Both the position numbers and the translations under genes were made by a program. The notes under the pieces were generated by a model. It was not told where the DNA came from. It saw nothing but the letters and a program-made list of their open reading frames with translations, and did no database searches. From Bacteroides ovatus (GTDB lineage: Bacteria; Bacteroidota; Bacteroidia; Bacteroidales; Bacteroidaceae), in assembly GCF_001314995.1 (NCBI RefSeq), contig NZ_CP012938.1:558001-622000 (forward strand): a stretch of 64,000 bases of DNA, read 5' to 3'. This document shows, in pieces, positions 36,472 through 45,074 of this stretch; the stretch's first letter is position 1; each line of letters opens with the position of its first letter.

Positions 36472-37796
36472 TCTTGTTCGTTGGTTTCGTTATTAGATAG
36501 CTGCCGTTCTTTTTCTTCGCTTTCTTCTTTTTTTTCACTGATGCGCTTGTCGATATGTGGAGCTGCAAAACAGAGTGCAAAGCCTATGTATACGGGCAAC
36601 TGGTTGGGATACTGCATAATGTCGTTGACATAAGTGGCGATAAAAAATCCGGCATCCATACAGAGCCACGCTGCGATAAGTCCACGCAGGCCTTTGTTGC
36701 GTACTTTAAACATGAGTATCCAGGAGCACCAGGCAAAGAGAATGCCGTGTATGGAAAGGTAGAGTATCAGTCCCACAATTCCCGTTTCCACCCATACGCT
36801 GACTAGCCATGAGTCGGGAGGGTAGGGCATTTGCTCTCGTGAATCGAAGTTACCGGCTTTGGAGAGTCCAATGCCGTAGCCTAACGGTTTCTTTGCCATC
36901 AACTCTTTCATTCTTTGCCGGTTTTCGACACGCACCTGGTAGGAAGCGTCTTCGGACGGATGGAAAGAGGAGCGCATCTTGTGGATATATTGGTTCCCGC
37001 TTCCGATATTGGTATAACTGAAGAACACGAAAACGCTGATGGATATGAATATACCTGCCAATAACGCTTTCCAATTTTTGGCAATGACGGTTATCATTAA
37101 CATTCCTCCCATGATGACTCCCATAGCTGCACGGGTTCCCGAAATACCCATTCCGTAAAGTCCCCCGACGGCGATGCAGAGGAAGTAAATGCGTAGCCAT
37201 TTGGACTCCACAAAGAAGGCGGAGATGGCAAAGACTACAGCGGACATGGCGGCATGTACTCCGTAGTTTGCTGCGTCGGAGAAGCAGGAAAAATAGCGGA
37301 TACCCGACCAGATGATATGTGTACGCCATCCGCCCAGCACGTGCAGGAAATAGAGGTCTTTGGAGCTGAAACCATAGTTTTTTTGCCAGTAACCTTTTAT
37401 CGTAAAGACGAGGACGAATACCGACCAGATGATTAATAGCAGCTCGATGTCTTTTTTTGTGCGGACAACGAGCGGAACAACAAAGGCGCATATTAAAGGT
37501 ATCAGCGCATAAGGTGTAAGGTTGATGTTCCATGCTGCCAGCACGTTGTTGGGATTAAGAATTTCGAGAAGATAGAAGCACAACCAGATTGTGAACATAT
37601 AGGTCATGATGTTTTGACCTGCTTTCCAGTTGGTTTGTTCATCATTGTTAAGTTGTATCAAACAGATAGTAGTAAATGACAAGATAATGATCATAGAGAA
37701 TAACCCTACCTTGATATTTACTAACATTCCTGCTGCAACCAACACAAATTGTAAAGCAAGCAGGATATGGAAAGTCACTATCTTATTATTCGTCAT
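36468..37796 (-). CDS. O-antigen polymerase/ligase-like membrane protein (Wzy-like)
   Basis: A 442-residue protein with about eleven hydrophobic helices and a large central periplasmic loop (about 250-310, containing SFHPSEDASYQVRVENRQRM), the layout of the Wzy_C polymerase/WaaL ligase family. It probably joins lipid-linked repeat units in the periplasm. The C terminus is highly charged (SEKKEESEEKERQLSNNE). It overlaps the upstream chain-length gene by 11 bases and the downstream GT2 by four. Sequence alone cannot separate polymerase from ligase, but the neighbours favour polymerase. Confidence 0.85.
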   Translation of the reverse strand: MTNNKIVTFHILLALQFVLVAAGMLVNIKVGLFSMIIILSFTTICLIQLNNDEQTNWKAGQNIMTYMFTIWLCFYLLEILNPNNVLAAWNINLTPYALIPLICAFVVPLVVRTKKDIELLLIIWSVFVLVFTIKGYWQKNYGFSSKDLYFLHVLGGWRTHIIWSGIRYFSCFSDAANYGVHAAMSAVVFAISAFFVESKWLRIYFLCIAVGGLYGMGISGTRAAMGVIMGGMLMITVIAKNWKALLAGIFISISVFVFFSYTNIGSGNQYIHKMRSSFHPSEDASYQVRVENRQRMKELMAKKPLGYGIGLSKAGNFDSREQMPYPPDSWLVSVWVETGIVGLILYLSIHGILFAWCSWILMFKVRNKGLRGLIAAWLCMDAGFFIATYVNDIMQYPNQLPVYIGFALCFAAPHIDKRISEKKEESEEKERQLSNNETNEQE

Positions 37797-40008
37797 CGTC
37801 TTCTTCAGTCTCTTTCGCTTTTCTACTTAGATTGAATATGATTTTTTCTGTAAGTGACAATTGGCTGAAACGATAGCTGACTCTGCGTAATAAGGTATAT
37901 GGCGGAAGTTGTCCGGTGAAATCTTCCACTGCCTCACGCTTGGCGTTGGTCAGGCACACACGGAACGGAACATCCGTTTTACCCATTTGTGTCGTGAGCT
38001 GTTCGCAAAGTTGTTTGTCGATGGTTTTCCATCCGCGGTCTGCCGGGCTGACCAAAATGTTGACATTAGCGTCGTGCAACAGTGCAGTCGGGATATTGCT
38101 TGACGACAATGGCGGATAGGCAACGATCAGTATGTCTTCTCCTTGCAGGGTATAAAAATCGGTAATGTTTTTTGCAAGCAGGTATTGAGTAGAATCTGTG
38201 TTAAAATCTTCTCCATACGTGATGAATCTCGTATTTAACATCCGGCTTTGCATATATCCGCAGATCAGATTTCCAACGATGTCTTCACCGGAGTTTTCGC
38301 TGGTACTGAACAGGTTGATGATAAATACTCCGGGGGATTTCCGCTTCGTCAGGAAGCGGAGTATGGAGTTGCTCAATTCTTTGATGGAAAGTTGGACGTA
38401 GGTTTTGGCTAGTCCGCCATAACGGGAAGAGGAGGGGCTGGGAACGGCTCCTATTACCTTAAATCCGGTCACTCGTTTGGTTCGGTTTGCATCACGCAAC
38501 GTTCTGTCAAGAATCTCGATTAATAATAATAGAGCGATGATTATCAGAAAACTACCTATGCAGGCGGCAATGACAATCTGCTTGCGGTTGGTTGAATTGG
38601 ATGCAATCGGATAGGTCGGTTCATTGAGCACTTTCAATGTAGCAGAAGTCATTTCCAGATTTTTCTTTCTCAACAGGGCTTCGTTGTAGCTCTGTAACAC
38701 GGTCAGGTAACTGCGCTCCGTAAAGTTGATGGAGCGTTCTTTTTGTTTGATGGTGGTACCTACAGGGGCGAAAAAAACGTAGCGGTCGTTCAATTCCTGA
38801 CGGGCATTTTGTACAATTAGTAGTTCGGCCTTAGCTTTTTCAAACAACAGGGTTTGTTCCAGCCATTGGTCGATGATATTGGTCCGGCTGGCACCTTCTT
38901 TGGTGTATTTGTGACTTACGTAGGAAGTGGTTAAATCATTTAATTCTTGTTTAAGTTCGCTCAACCGTTTTTTGTCACCTGTCAGAGATCCGGTATCTTT
39001 TTGTTTGGAGTCGCTCATTGCTTCCACTTCCGAGATTTTGCTGGTGATATTGGATGCTTCTCTTAATTTGTCCACAAATTCCATATTCTTGAGCACTTGC
39101 TTGGCATTGCTGTCCATGTGCTTCTCCAGTTCTTCGAGCATTGACTTGGTACTGTTGTATGCAAAAAGTGCATCTTGTTCCCGCAGCTCGAATTCTTTAC
39201 TGATGGCCGCGATTTCTTTGGTTTCGTCCAGATAGTTGATGATACGTTTTTCTACGTTGTACTTGGTCAGGTCGTCTTCCTCCGAGTTGAGTTTTTTGCC
39301 GATGCGTTTCAACTCTTCCTCAAAGTATTTGATGACTTTGTCTGTTTCTCCGTAGCGAATACGGCGGTATTCTTCCACAAATTCGTCCATCAGGATGCTT
39401 ACCGTGTTGTAGGCTATGCCGGGATCGCCGGAAGTATAGCTGATGTCCAGCAAATCACTCGTGAGCCGGCGTTGCACTTTGACGTTTTTCAAAGCGTTGT
39501 AGCTATAGAAAGGGTGATTGTAGTAGAACATTTCATAGATGTAGTTACCTTTTTTCGGACGCATATATGCTTCCAGATTGGCAACTGTTTTATCTTCGCT
39601 CGATTTGTCGATCAGCTTTAATATTTCCGGTCCATGCGGACTGTTTTTTAAGTGGTTATAGGTGTAATTGTAGCTGGATGGGGTGACTCCGTCGTTGTCA
39701 TTGTCCGGATTTCCCTGGATAAGTACACGGGCAAATAATCGCAGGAATACTCTTTTCAGGGTGCTCTCGGCTTGCATGATACTTATCAGGTTGTCCATCG
39801 AATTTTGTACTGTCGCCCAGTCTGTGCGTTTATCGCTTTCCAAGTTGTATCCCGAGGCTACTCCGGTATAAAGTGTTGCTTTCACGTCGTATCCACCTTG
39901 CATGTGACGCGTATAGTAGAAGACGAGTAACGTGAAGATAGCGGTCCCTACCAGTATTAGCCAACGGTGGCGAAAGAGGGTCCGTATGATAGAAATGATG
40001 AAGTTCAT
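37786..40008 (-). CDS. Wzz/Wzc-like chain-length protein with degenerate kinase domain
   Basis: A 740-residue inner-membrane protein. Helix 1 (about 14-30) and helix 2 (about 497-517) flank a long periplasmic coiled-coil domain (about 215-420), as in polysaccharide co-polymerases of the Wzc/GumC type. The C-terminal cytoplasmic domain (about 520-740) aligns in layout with a bacterial tyrosine kinase, but the Walker A position reads STSENSGEDI with no GK[ST], the Walker A' position reads ILIVAYPPL with no Asp, and there is no Tyr-rich tail (the end is KETEEDDDE). It should therefore regulate chain length without kinase activity. It follows the TolC-like gene by 12 bases. Confidence 0.85.
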   Translation of the reverse strand: MNFIISIIRTLFRHRWLILVGTAIFTLLVFYYTRHMQGGYDVKATLYTGVASGYNLESDKRTDWATVQNSMDNLISIMQAESTLKRVFLRLFARVLIQGNPDNDNDGVTPSSYNYTYNHLKNSPHGPEILKLIDKSSEDKTVANLEAYMRPKKGNYIYEMFYYNHPFYSYNALKNVKVQRRLTSDLLDISYTSGDPGIAYNTVSILMDEFVEEYRRIRYGETDKVIKYFEEELKRIGKKLNSEEDDLTKYNVEKRIINYLDETKEIAAISKEFELREQDALFAYNSTKSMLEELEKHMDSNAKQVLKNMEFVDKLREASNITSKISEVEAMSDSKQKDTGSLTGDKKRLSELKQELNDLTTSYVSHKYTKEGASRTNIIDQWLEQTLLFEKAKAELLIVQNARQELNDRYVFFAPVGTTIKQKERSINFTERSYLTVLQSYNEALLRKKNLEMTSATLKVLNEPTYPIASNSTNRKQIVIAACIGSFLIIIALLLLIEILDRTLRDANRTKRVTGFKVIGAVPSPSSSRYGGLAKTYVQLSIKELSNSILRFLTKRKSPGVFIINLFSTSENSGEDIVGNLICGYMQSRMLNTRFITYGEDFNTDSTQYLLAKNITDFYTLQGEDILIVAYPPLSSSNIPTALLHDANVNILVSPADRGWKTIDKQLCEQLTTQMGKTDVPFRVCLTNAKREAVEDFTGQLPPYTLLRRVSYRFSQLSLTEKIIFNLSRKAKETEEDDDE

Positions 40009-40020
40009 ATCTTAGTTTTT

Positions 40021-40767
40021 TTATTTTCTTATGATGGGAGTACGTGAAATAACCTCAAGTATCATTAAGCTCTTTGTCAATTCAAACTTGCTATTCTCAT
40101 ATGCCTCACGTGCAGTTGACTGCCTTTCTTTATCTACGGCCAAGTCGGAAGATTCTATGGTTCCGTTGGCAAAATTCTTTTCAGAAATTTCATATTGCAC
40201 ATTAGCAAGTACCAAACTTTCACTTCTCATTTTAAGTACTCTTATCTGTGAGGTAGCCATCGCATACATCTCAATAATATTCTTCTTGATTTCGTCGTAC
40301 TTCACTTCCCGTTCCAATTCTGCACTGCGTAATGTGAGCCTTTGCCGGCTGATTTTACCCTTGAGGTCGAATAGGTCGTCTAAGGGGATGCTTAGACCGG
40401 CACCTACTGTGTAGCCATTTTGTGCCTGGGTGGAGTAGGTGAGGTATGGGGCGAGTGCCACGTCCGTATAAGTGGACTCATTGCCGAACATTCCGTATTG
40501 ATAGCTTCCCCGTAGACTGAAGAAACCCAGAAATGACCATTTCTCTTTTTGGAGTAATTTGCGCTCGATTCTCGCCTTTACGTCCGCCATCTCATAAATG
40601 GGGCTGTTCTTGGCATTTTCGAATAAAACGGATAGAGGGGGAAGCACTATTTTAGTATAATCTTCTTCACTTAGTTGAGAATAGTCAGACACTTCTTGTG
40701 CAACTACACGAGTGGTAGAGACGAACAGAAGTAATAACCCCGAAAAAAAACATATAAATTGCTTCAT
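40021..40767 (-). CDS. Short TolC-like outer-membrane protein, first gene of operon 2
   Basis: A 248-residue exported protein with signal peptide (about 1-23, ending RVVAQ). The middle has alternating beta-strand sequence (SLRGSYQYGMFGN, then LTYSTQAQNGYTVGAGLSIP) and the rest is long helices (SRQRLTLRSAELEREVKYDE, IKKNIIEMYAMATSQIRVLK). This is one TolC/OEP repeat, about half of a normal 400-470-residue family member. No Wza-type export lipoprotein is found in the operon, so this protein may form the outer-membrane exit with the Wzc-like neighbour. Assignment rests on pattern, not on a search. Confidence 0.7.
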   Translation of the reverse strand: MKQFICFFSGLLLLFVSTTRVVAQEVSDYSQLSEEDYTKIVLPPLSVLFENAKNSPIYEMADVKARIERKLLQKEKWSFLGFFSLRGSYQYGMFGNESTYTDVALAPYLTYSTQAQNGYTVGAGLSIPLDDLFDLKGKISRQRLTLRSAELEREVKYDEIKKNIIEMYAMATSQIRVLKMRSESLVLANVQYEISEKNFANGTIESSDLAVDKERQSTAREAYENSKFELTKSLMILEVISRTPIIRK

Positions 40768-40809
40768 AAAAAAATCCTATTATTTGCTCTTGCTGTGTTA
40801 TAGCTTGCG

Positions 40810-40817
40810 CAAATATA
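40810..40817 (-). promoter_or_regulatory. -7 promoter box of polysaccharide operon 2
   Basis: Minus-strand TATATTTG, an exact TAnnTTTG match, about 43 bases before ATG 40767. It separates the TolC-Wzc-Wzy-GT operon from the barrel gene upstream. Confidence 0.6.
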
Positions 40818-40904
40818 AGGATTAATTTCATTTATGTGCAGTCTTTTATTATCTATTTTACAATCTTTCTTGTAATTTGTGCACAATTTGTCGCGTAAAT
40901 GGCG

Positions 40905-42176
40905 TCAAAAGGCTTCTGTCATGTTGAAGTAGAACAAATTCTGCTTGTTCACCATGTCTCTGCCGAAGTCAAGGCGTACATTCATACGGGGTTGAACTTC
41001 AACGCGTAACCCTAATCCGAGGTTGGGAAGCACACCTTCTATCTTGCCTGGAGTGGGTCCCATGAATCCGCATCCTCCCCAGGCTACATATCCTATATGA
41101 CTTAACATCTTTTTTACCCAAGTGCTTTTGTCCGTATTTATCATCTGGCGGTATTCGGCCATCATGACATGCGAGGACTTGTCGCGAAACTGTCCCATGT
41201 AGTAACCGCGAAGATCGAAGGGGGTTCCGCTAAGTACATATTTTGTTAGGGGTACATCTCCGAATGCGTTTTTGCTTTGCACTGTCCAGGCTATCACTTT
41301 GCGGCGTCCTACTGTTTTGTATTGGCGGTAGTCGATTTCCAAACGGTAAAAGTTATTATCGCTGCCGAATACCTTGTTATACATCATTCCCCGAAAGTCG
41401 AGGTAGGTTCCGCTATATGCATTTGCAGGAATATCACGTGTGTCATACGTCAGCAGGAAACCAAGTCCGGAACTGAAATTTTTGTATCCGTGTTCTGTTC
41501 CTCCTGCCGCTATATATGAGGGCTCATTAACCATTCCGGCAGCCGGTTTGGTAATTTTATCATAGTTCAAATCGACTTGGGGACCTGCAAAAATATTGCT
41601 TTCTCCCAGACGGAACAGGAACCAGGGGTTTACTTGGATGCCGCTATAACGGTATTCACTGGTATCTTCTCCACGTTCATAATCTTTATTAGTGGAATAT
41701 CCGATGCCATAAAAATTTTCGATTGTATTTTTATATGAGAAAGTTCCGAAGATACGGAAGCGGTCGCCTTTAAAAAAGAGCTGTGGTTTTGTCATCAGGT
41801 TCAAGCCGCCTTTGAACATCAAGGCAATGGCCATCGGCACTACCGAACGTCGTTGGGTGGTATCACTCGGATTCATCCGGAATGTCATCAGTGCGCTACC
41901 GCCCACCAGTAAACCAAAATCCGGCGTATAACTGGGACCACCCAATATGTTATAGTGTAAATTCCGGTTTGCCACGCGCTGGCGACGCAGCTCGCGCTTT
42001 GAAAGGACAGGAATGGTATCTGACGGGATGTCTTCAATATCTGTAGGAGTAGTATCACTGATAGAAGTTGTAGACCTTTGCAGTTCATCGCTCTTTACTG
42101 CCGTACTATCAGCCGCGGCTGACATCATATTGATGGATGGAAGCATCATCAATATTCCTATTATATATTTCTTCAT
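40905..42176 (-). CDS. Omp85/BamA-type surface antigen barrel protein without POTRA domains
   Basis: A 423-residue outer-membrane protein. The signal peptide (about 1-21) is followed by a Ser/Thr/Asp-rich linker and then a beta-barrel from about residue 75. It has the bacterial surface antigen features: GGPSYTPDFGLLVGGSALM, LLTYDTRDIPANAYSGTYLD, and VRLDFGRDM near the end. There is no room for POTRA repeats. Related proteins include patatin-linked and stand-alone barrels of unknown cargo. It stands between the acyltransferase and operon 2 with no clear promoter box, so a link to polysaccharide export is only suggested by position. Confidence 0.78.
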   Translation of the reverse strand: MKKYIIGILMMLPSINMMSAAADSTAVKSDELQRSTTSISDTTPTDIEDIPSDTIPVLSKRELRRQRVANRNLHYNILGGPSYTPDFGLLVGGSALMTFRMNPSDTTQRRSVVPMAIALMFKGGLNLMTKPQLFFKGDRFRIFGTFSYKNTIENFYGIGYSTNKDYERGEDTSEYRYSGIQVNPWFLFRLGESNIFAGPQVDLNYDKITKPAAGMVNEPSYIAAGGTEHGYKNFSSGLGFLLTYDTRDIPANAYSGTYLDFRGMMYNKVFGSDNNFYRLEIDYRQYKTVGRRKVIAWTVQSKNAFGDVPLTKYVLSGTPFDLRGYYMGQFRDKSSHVMMAEYRQMINTDKSTWVKKMLSHIGYVAWGGCGFMGPTPGKIEGVLPNLGLGLRVEVQPRMNVRLDFGRDMVNKQNLFYFNMTEAF

Positions 42177-42283
42177 AATTTCTCTGTGAGGAATTCGACT
42201 GCAAAGAAAACTCTTTTATTTTGATTAGTTTTGAAGTTCTTAGATAATAAATCTAAAAAAGTCATTCTAAGGGCAAATAAAGG

Positions 42284-43294
42284 CTATTTTGGTATGCGGA
42301 TTTTTCCTAACAGTAGAGGGATATGCTTCTTGCAGAATATAATGAGTGGATAATTGATTGCTGTAATAAGTAGACTTATAATAAAGGCTATGAATGTAGA
42401 GTAGGTAATATTATCGATATGCAGGTATTTTTCTATAGCAAAATTGAATACACCTATGAACATCCAATGTATACCTAAAATAACCATTGTGCCTATTGAT
42501 ACATTATAATTTATGGTGGATGTAATTTGGTTGAGTATAAATCCGATTCCAAGAATCATACAGCTTCCGGTGAATCTCAGGAGGTGGAAATTTACTATTT
42601 CGGGCAGTGTTGTATAGTTACTGGTGTATCCCATCGAAAAAAATGTGGCAAATGAAACAATGGATAAAATCAGCCAGATGATACTTTGATGCAAGGAATT
42701 TGCGATGTTTTTTATCTTTGTCCGTTTCAATGCTTGTCCGGTAAAAAAGAATATTTGCAATGCAAAAAAACTATGTGTAGCATAGGTACCATAGATGGAG
42801 TGTTGGTTGAGCCAATAACAAATGAGTATGGAGACTAGGCTGCTGATACCTGCCGTCAACCAGTATATTGATTGTTTTTTTTGTATAGTGTAGGAATATA
42901 TTTTTATCATAAACAGGCAATATATAAACCATGTGGGGCCGTTAATGGGGTCTGACGACAGTGATTGAATGAGGGGTTGTATGATACTATTGTGTATATT
43001 GATGACTTGATGAGGTACTATAAGTTCTCTAACAAACCAATACGGGTAAAATATGAATTGATAGATGAGATAGGGGAGCAGCAAAGTCTTGAGATCCTTA
43101 TATAATTCTTCTTTTATTGTTCCTTTAGGGTTGTATAAGTAACCGGATATAAGAAAGAAAAGTGGCATGTGAAAGGAATAGATGATCGTGTGCGTCTCTG
43201 ATTGCATTGGTACATGTCCCCAAATAACTAGAAATATAGCTATTGACTTACTCCAGTCAATCCAATTATATCGTACTGATTTTGCGCTTGTCAT
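42284..43294 (-). CDS. Acyltransferase family 3 membrane protein
   Basis: A 336-residue inner-membrane protein with about ten helices. YNWIDWSKSIAIFLVIWGHV at the N terminus carries the His typical of AT3 enzymes, followed by SFHMPLFFLISGYLY and PTWFIYCLFMIKI. AT3 proteins move acetyl or succinyl groups from cytoplasmic donors to periplasmic glycans, so it probably O-acetylates a surface polysaccharide, possibly that of operon 2. Lower G+C than its neighbours (long A/T runs) suggests separate acquisition. A 107-base gap separates it from the barrel gene. Confidence 0.88.
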   Translation of the reverse strand: MTSAKSVRYNWIDWSKSIAIFLVIWGHVPMQSETHTIIYSFHMPLFFLISGYLYNPKGTIKEELYKDLKTLLLPYLIYQFIFYPYWFVRELIVPHQVINIHNSIIQPLIQSLSSDPINGPTWFIYCLFMIKIYSYTIQKKQSIYWLTAGISSLVSILICYWLNQHSIYGTYATHSFFALQIFFFTGQALKRTKIKNIANSLHQSIIWLILSIVSFATFFSMGYTSNYTTLPEIVNFHLLRFTGSCMILGIGFILNQITSTINYNVSIGTMVILGIHWMFIGVFNFAIEKYLHIDNITYSTFIAFIISLLITAINYPLIIFCKKHIPLLLGKIRIPK

Positions 43295-43507
43295 TTTGTT
43301 GTGTTTTAATTTTGTGTGTAAATATACGATTATTTATTCTATCTGCAGGTTTTTCTACAATAAGTTATTATTGTTTGCTAAAAAATATTATTCGTTTTTT
43401 AGGAGTTTGTTTGCATATATCTAAGAATTCAACAACCTTTGCAAAAGAGTAATATGTTTTATCTATTATAAGAAGGTGAAATATGACAACATTTTAATAT
43501 CAAATCA

Positions 43508-44902
43508 ATGAATAAACAGATTTTATCAATTTTTGTTTTATGTGCTTTTTCTTATTCTACACAAGCGCAAGAAGTGAAAGGAGGCATCAGCGACTCCATG
43601 ATGCAACAAATCAAGCAGAGTTACGCAAACACTCCTACTGACAAGGCTATCCGCAACGCTATCGGTAGCAACGACATTCGTAAACTGGCTCTCAATCAGG
43701 ATAACCTGAAAGGGATGGACACACATTTCTCCATCAAAGTGCCTTCCAAAGGTATCACCGATCAGAAATCTTCCGGCCGTTGCTGGCTTTTCACAGGTTT
43801 GAATGTGATGCGTGCCAAAGCGATCGCCAAGCATAACCTCGGTTCTTTCGAATTTTCGCAAACTTATCCTTTCTTCTTCGATCAGCTGGAGAAAGCTAAT
43901 CTCTTTCTGCAAGGTATTATCGACACCAGCAGTAAGCCGATGGATGATAAAATGGTGGAATGGCTCTTCCGCAATCCTTTGAGTGACGGTGGAACATTTA
44001 CCGGTGTAGCCGATATTGTCAGTAAATACGGGCTTGTTCCCAAAGATGTGATGCCGGAAACCAACAGTAGTGAAAATACCTCCCGTATGGCAGGCCTGAT
44101 CGCCCTGAAACTTCGTGAACAGGGGCTTCAACTCCGTGGTCTCGCTGCGCAAGGTGCCAAGCCTGCTGCCCTTGAGAAAACAAAAACAGAGATGTTGAGC
44201 ACCATCTACCGCATGTTAGTGTTGAATCTCGGTGTTCCTCCTACTGAATTTACCTGGACTGAATATAACGCTAAGGGTGAGCCTGTGTCTACCGAAACTT
44301 ACACTCCGCTTTCTTTCCTGAAAAAGTATGGTGACGAAAAACTGATTGATAATTATGTCATGTTAATGAACGATCCGAGCCGTGAATATTATAAGTGTTA
44401 TGAGATAGATTACGACCGCCACCGTTACGACGGCAAAAACTGGACGTATGTCAATCTTCCCATCGAGGATATCAAAGAAATGGCTATTTCTTCTCTCAAG
44501 GATAGCACGATGATGTATTTTTCTTGCGATGTAGGTAAGTTTCTAAACTCTGACCGTGGTCTGCTGGATGTCAAAAACTACGACTACGAATCTCTTATGG
44601 GTACTTCTTTTGGCATGAACAAGAAGCAACGTATCCAAAGTTTTGCCAGTGGCTCCAGTCACGCCATGACTCTTATGGCCGTCGATCTTGACAAAAATGG
44701 AAAACCGACGAAATGGATGGTTGAAAATAGTTGGGGACCCGCCGCCGGTTATCAGGGTTATCTCATTATGACAGATGATTGGTTTAACGAATATATGTTC
44801 CGCCTAGTAGTAGAAACGAAATATGCATCGAAAAAAGCTCTCGAGGTGTTGAAACAGAAGCCTATCCGACTTCCTGCTTGGGATCCTATGTTTGCTGAAT
44901 AG
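43508..44902 (+). CDS. Secreted C1 family cysteine aminopeptidase (bleomycin hydrolase / PepC type)
   Basis: A 464-residue papain-fold peptidase. The signal peptide (about 1-20, ending STQAQ) means export, unlike cytosolic PepC. Catalytic Cys lies in SSGRCWLFTGLNVMR near 98, His in SGSSHAMTLMAVD near 392, and Asn in WMVENSWGPAAGY. Bleomycin hydrolases form hexamers and trim peptides from the N terminus. It probably supports peptide feeding in the periplasm. It is a single gene ending at the strong hairpin 44968-45001, upstream of the nqr operon. Confidence 0.9.
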   Translation: MNKQILSIFVLCAFSYSTQAQEVKGGISDSMMQQIKQSYANTPTDKAIRNAIGSNDIRKLALNQDNLKGMDTHFSIKVPSKGITDQKSSGRCWLFTGLNVMRAKAIAKHNLGSFEFSQTYPFFFDQLEKANLFLQGIIDTSSKPMDDKMVEWLFRNPLSDGGTFTGVADIVSKYGLVPKDVMPETNSSENTSRMAGLIALKLREQGLQLRGLAAQGAKPAALEKTKTEMLSTIYRMLVLNLGVPPTEFTWTEYNAKGEPVSTETYTPLSFLKKYGDEKLIDNYVMLMNDPSREYYKCYEIDYDRHRYDGKNWTYVNLPIEDIKEMAISSLKDSTMMYFSCDVGKFLNSDRGLLDVKNYDYESLMGTSFGMNKKQRIQSFASGSSHAMTLMAVDLDKNGKPTKWMVENSWGPAAGYQGYLIMTDDWFNEYMFRLVVETKYASKKALEVLKQKPIRLPAWDPMFAE

Positions 44903-44967
44903 TTCTTTTTCTTTGCTTCTGTCTTTTGTTCCGGAACAAAAGATAAAAGATTACGTGCACGAACACG

Positions 44968-45008
44968 AAAGGAATTACGGATATTTTTCCGTAATTCCTT
45001 TCTTTTTT
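44968..45008 (+). terminator. Rho-independent terminator after the C1 peptidase
   Basis: A perfect 14-bp stem: AAAGGAATTACGGA (44968-44981) with its complement at 44988-45001, a six-base loop and a CTTTTTT tail. Confidence 0.9.
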
Positions 45009-45033
45009 CCTCCCGAATCCCAATCTTATTTAT

Positions 45034-45041
45034 TACTTTTG
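45034..45041 (+). promoter_or_regulatory. -7 promoter box of the nqr operon
   Basis: TACTTTTG matches TAnnTTTG and lies 33 bases before ATG 45075. It excludes the upstream frame start at 44892. Confidence 0.7.
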
Positions 45042-45074
45042 CGGCAAATTTATGAAACCATTATTTTATATAGC

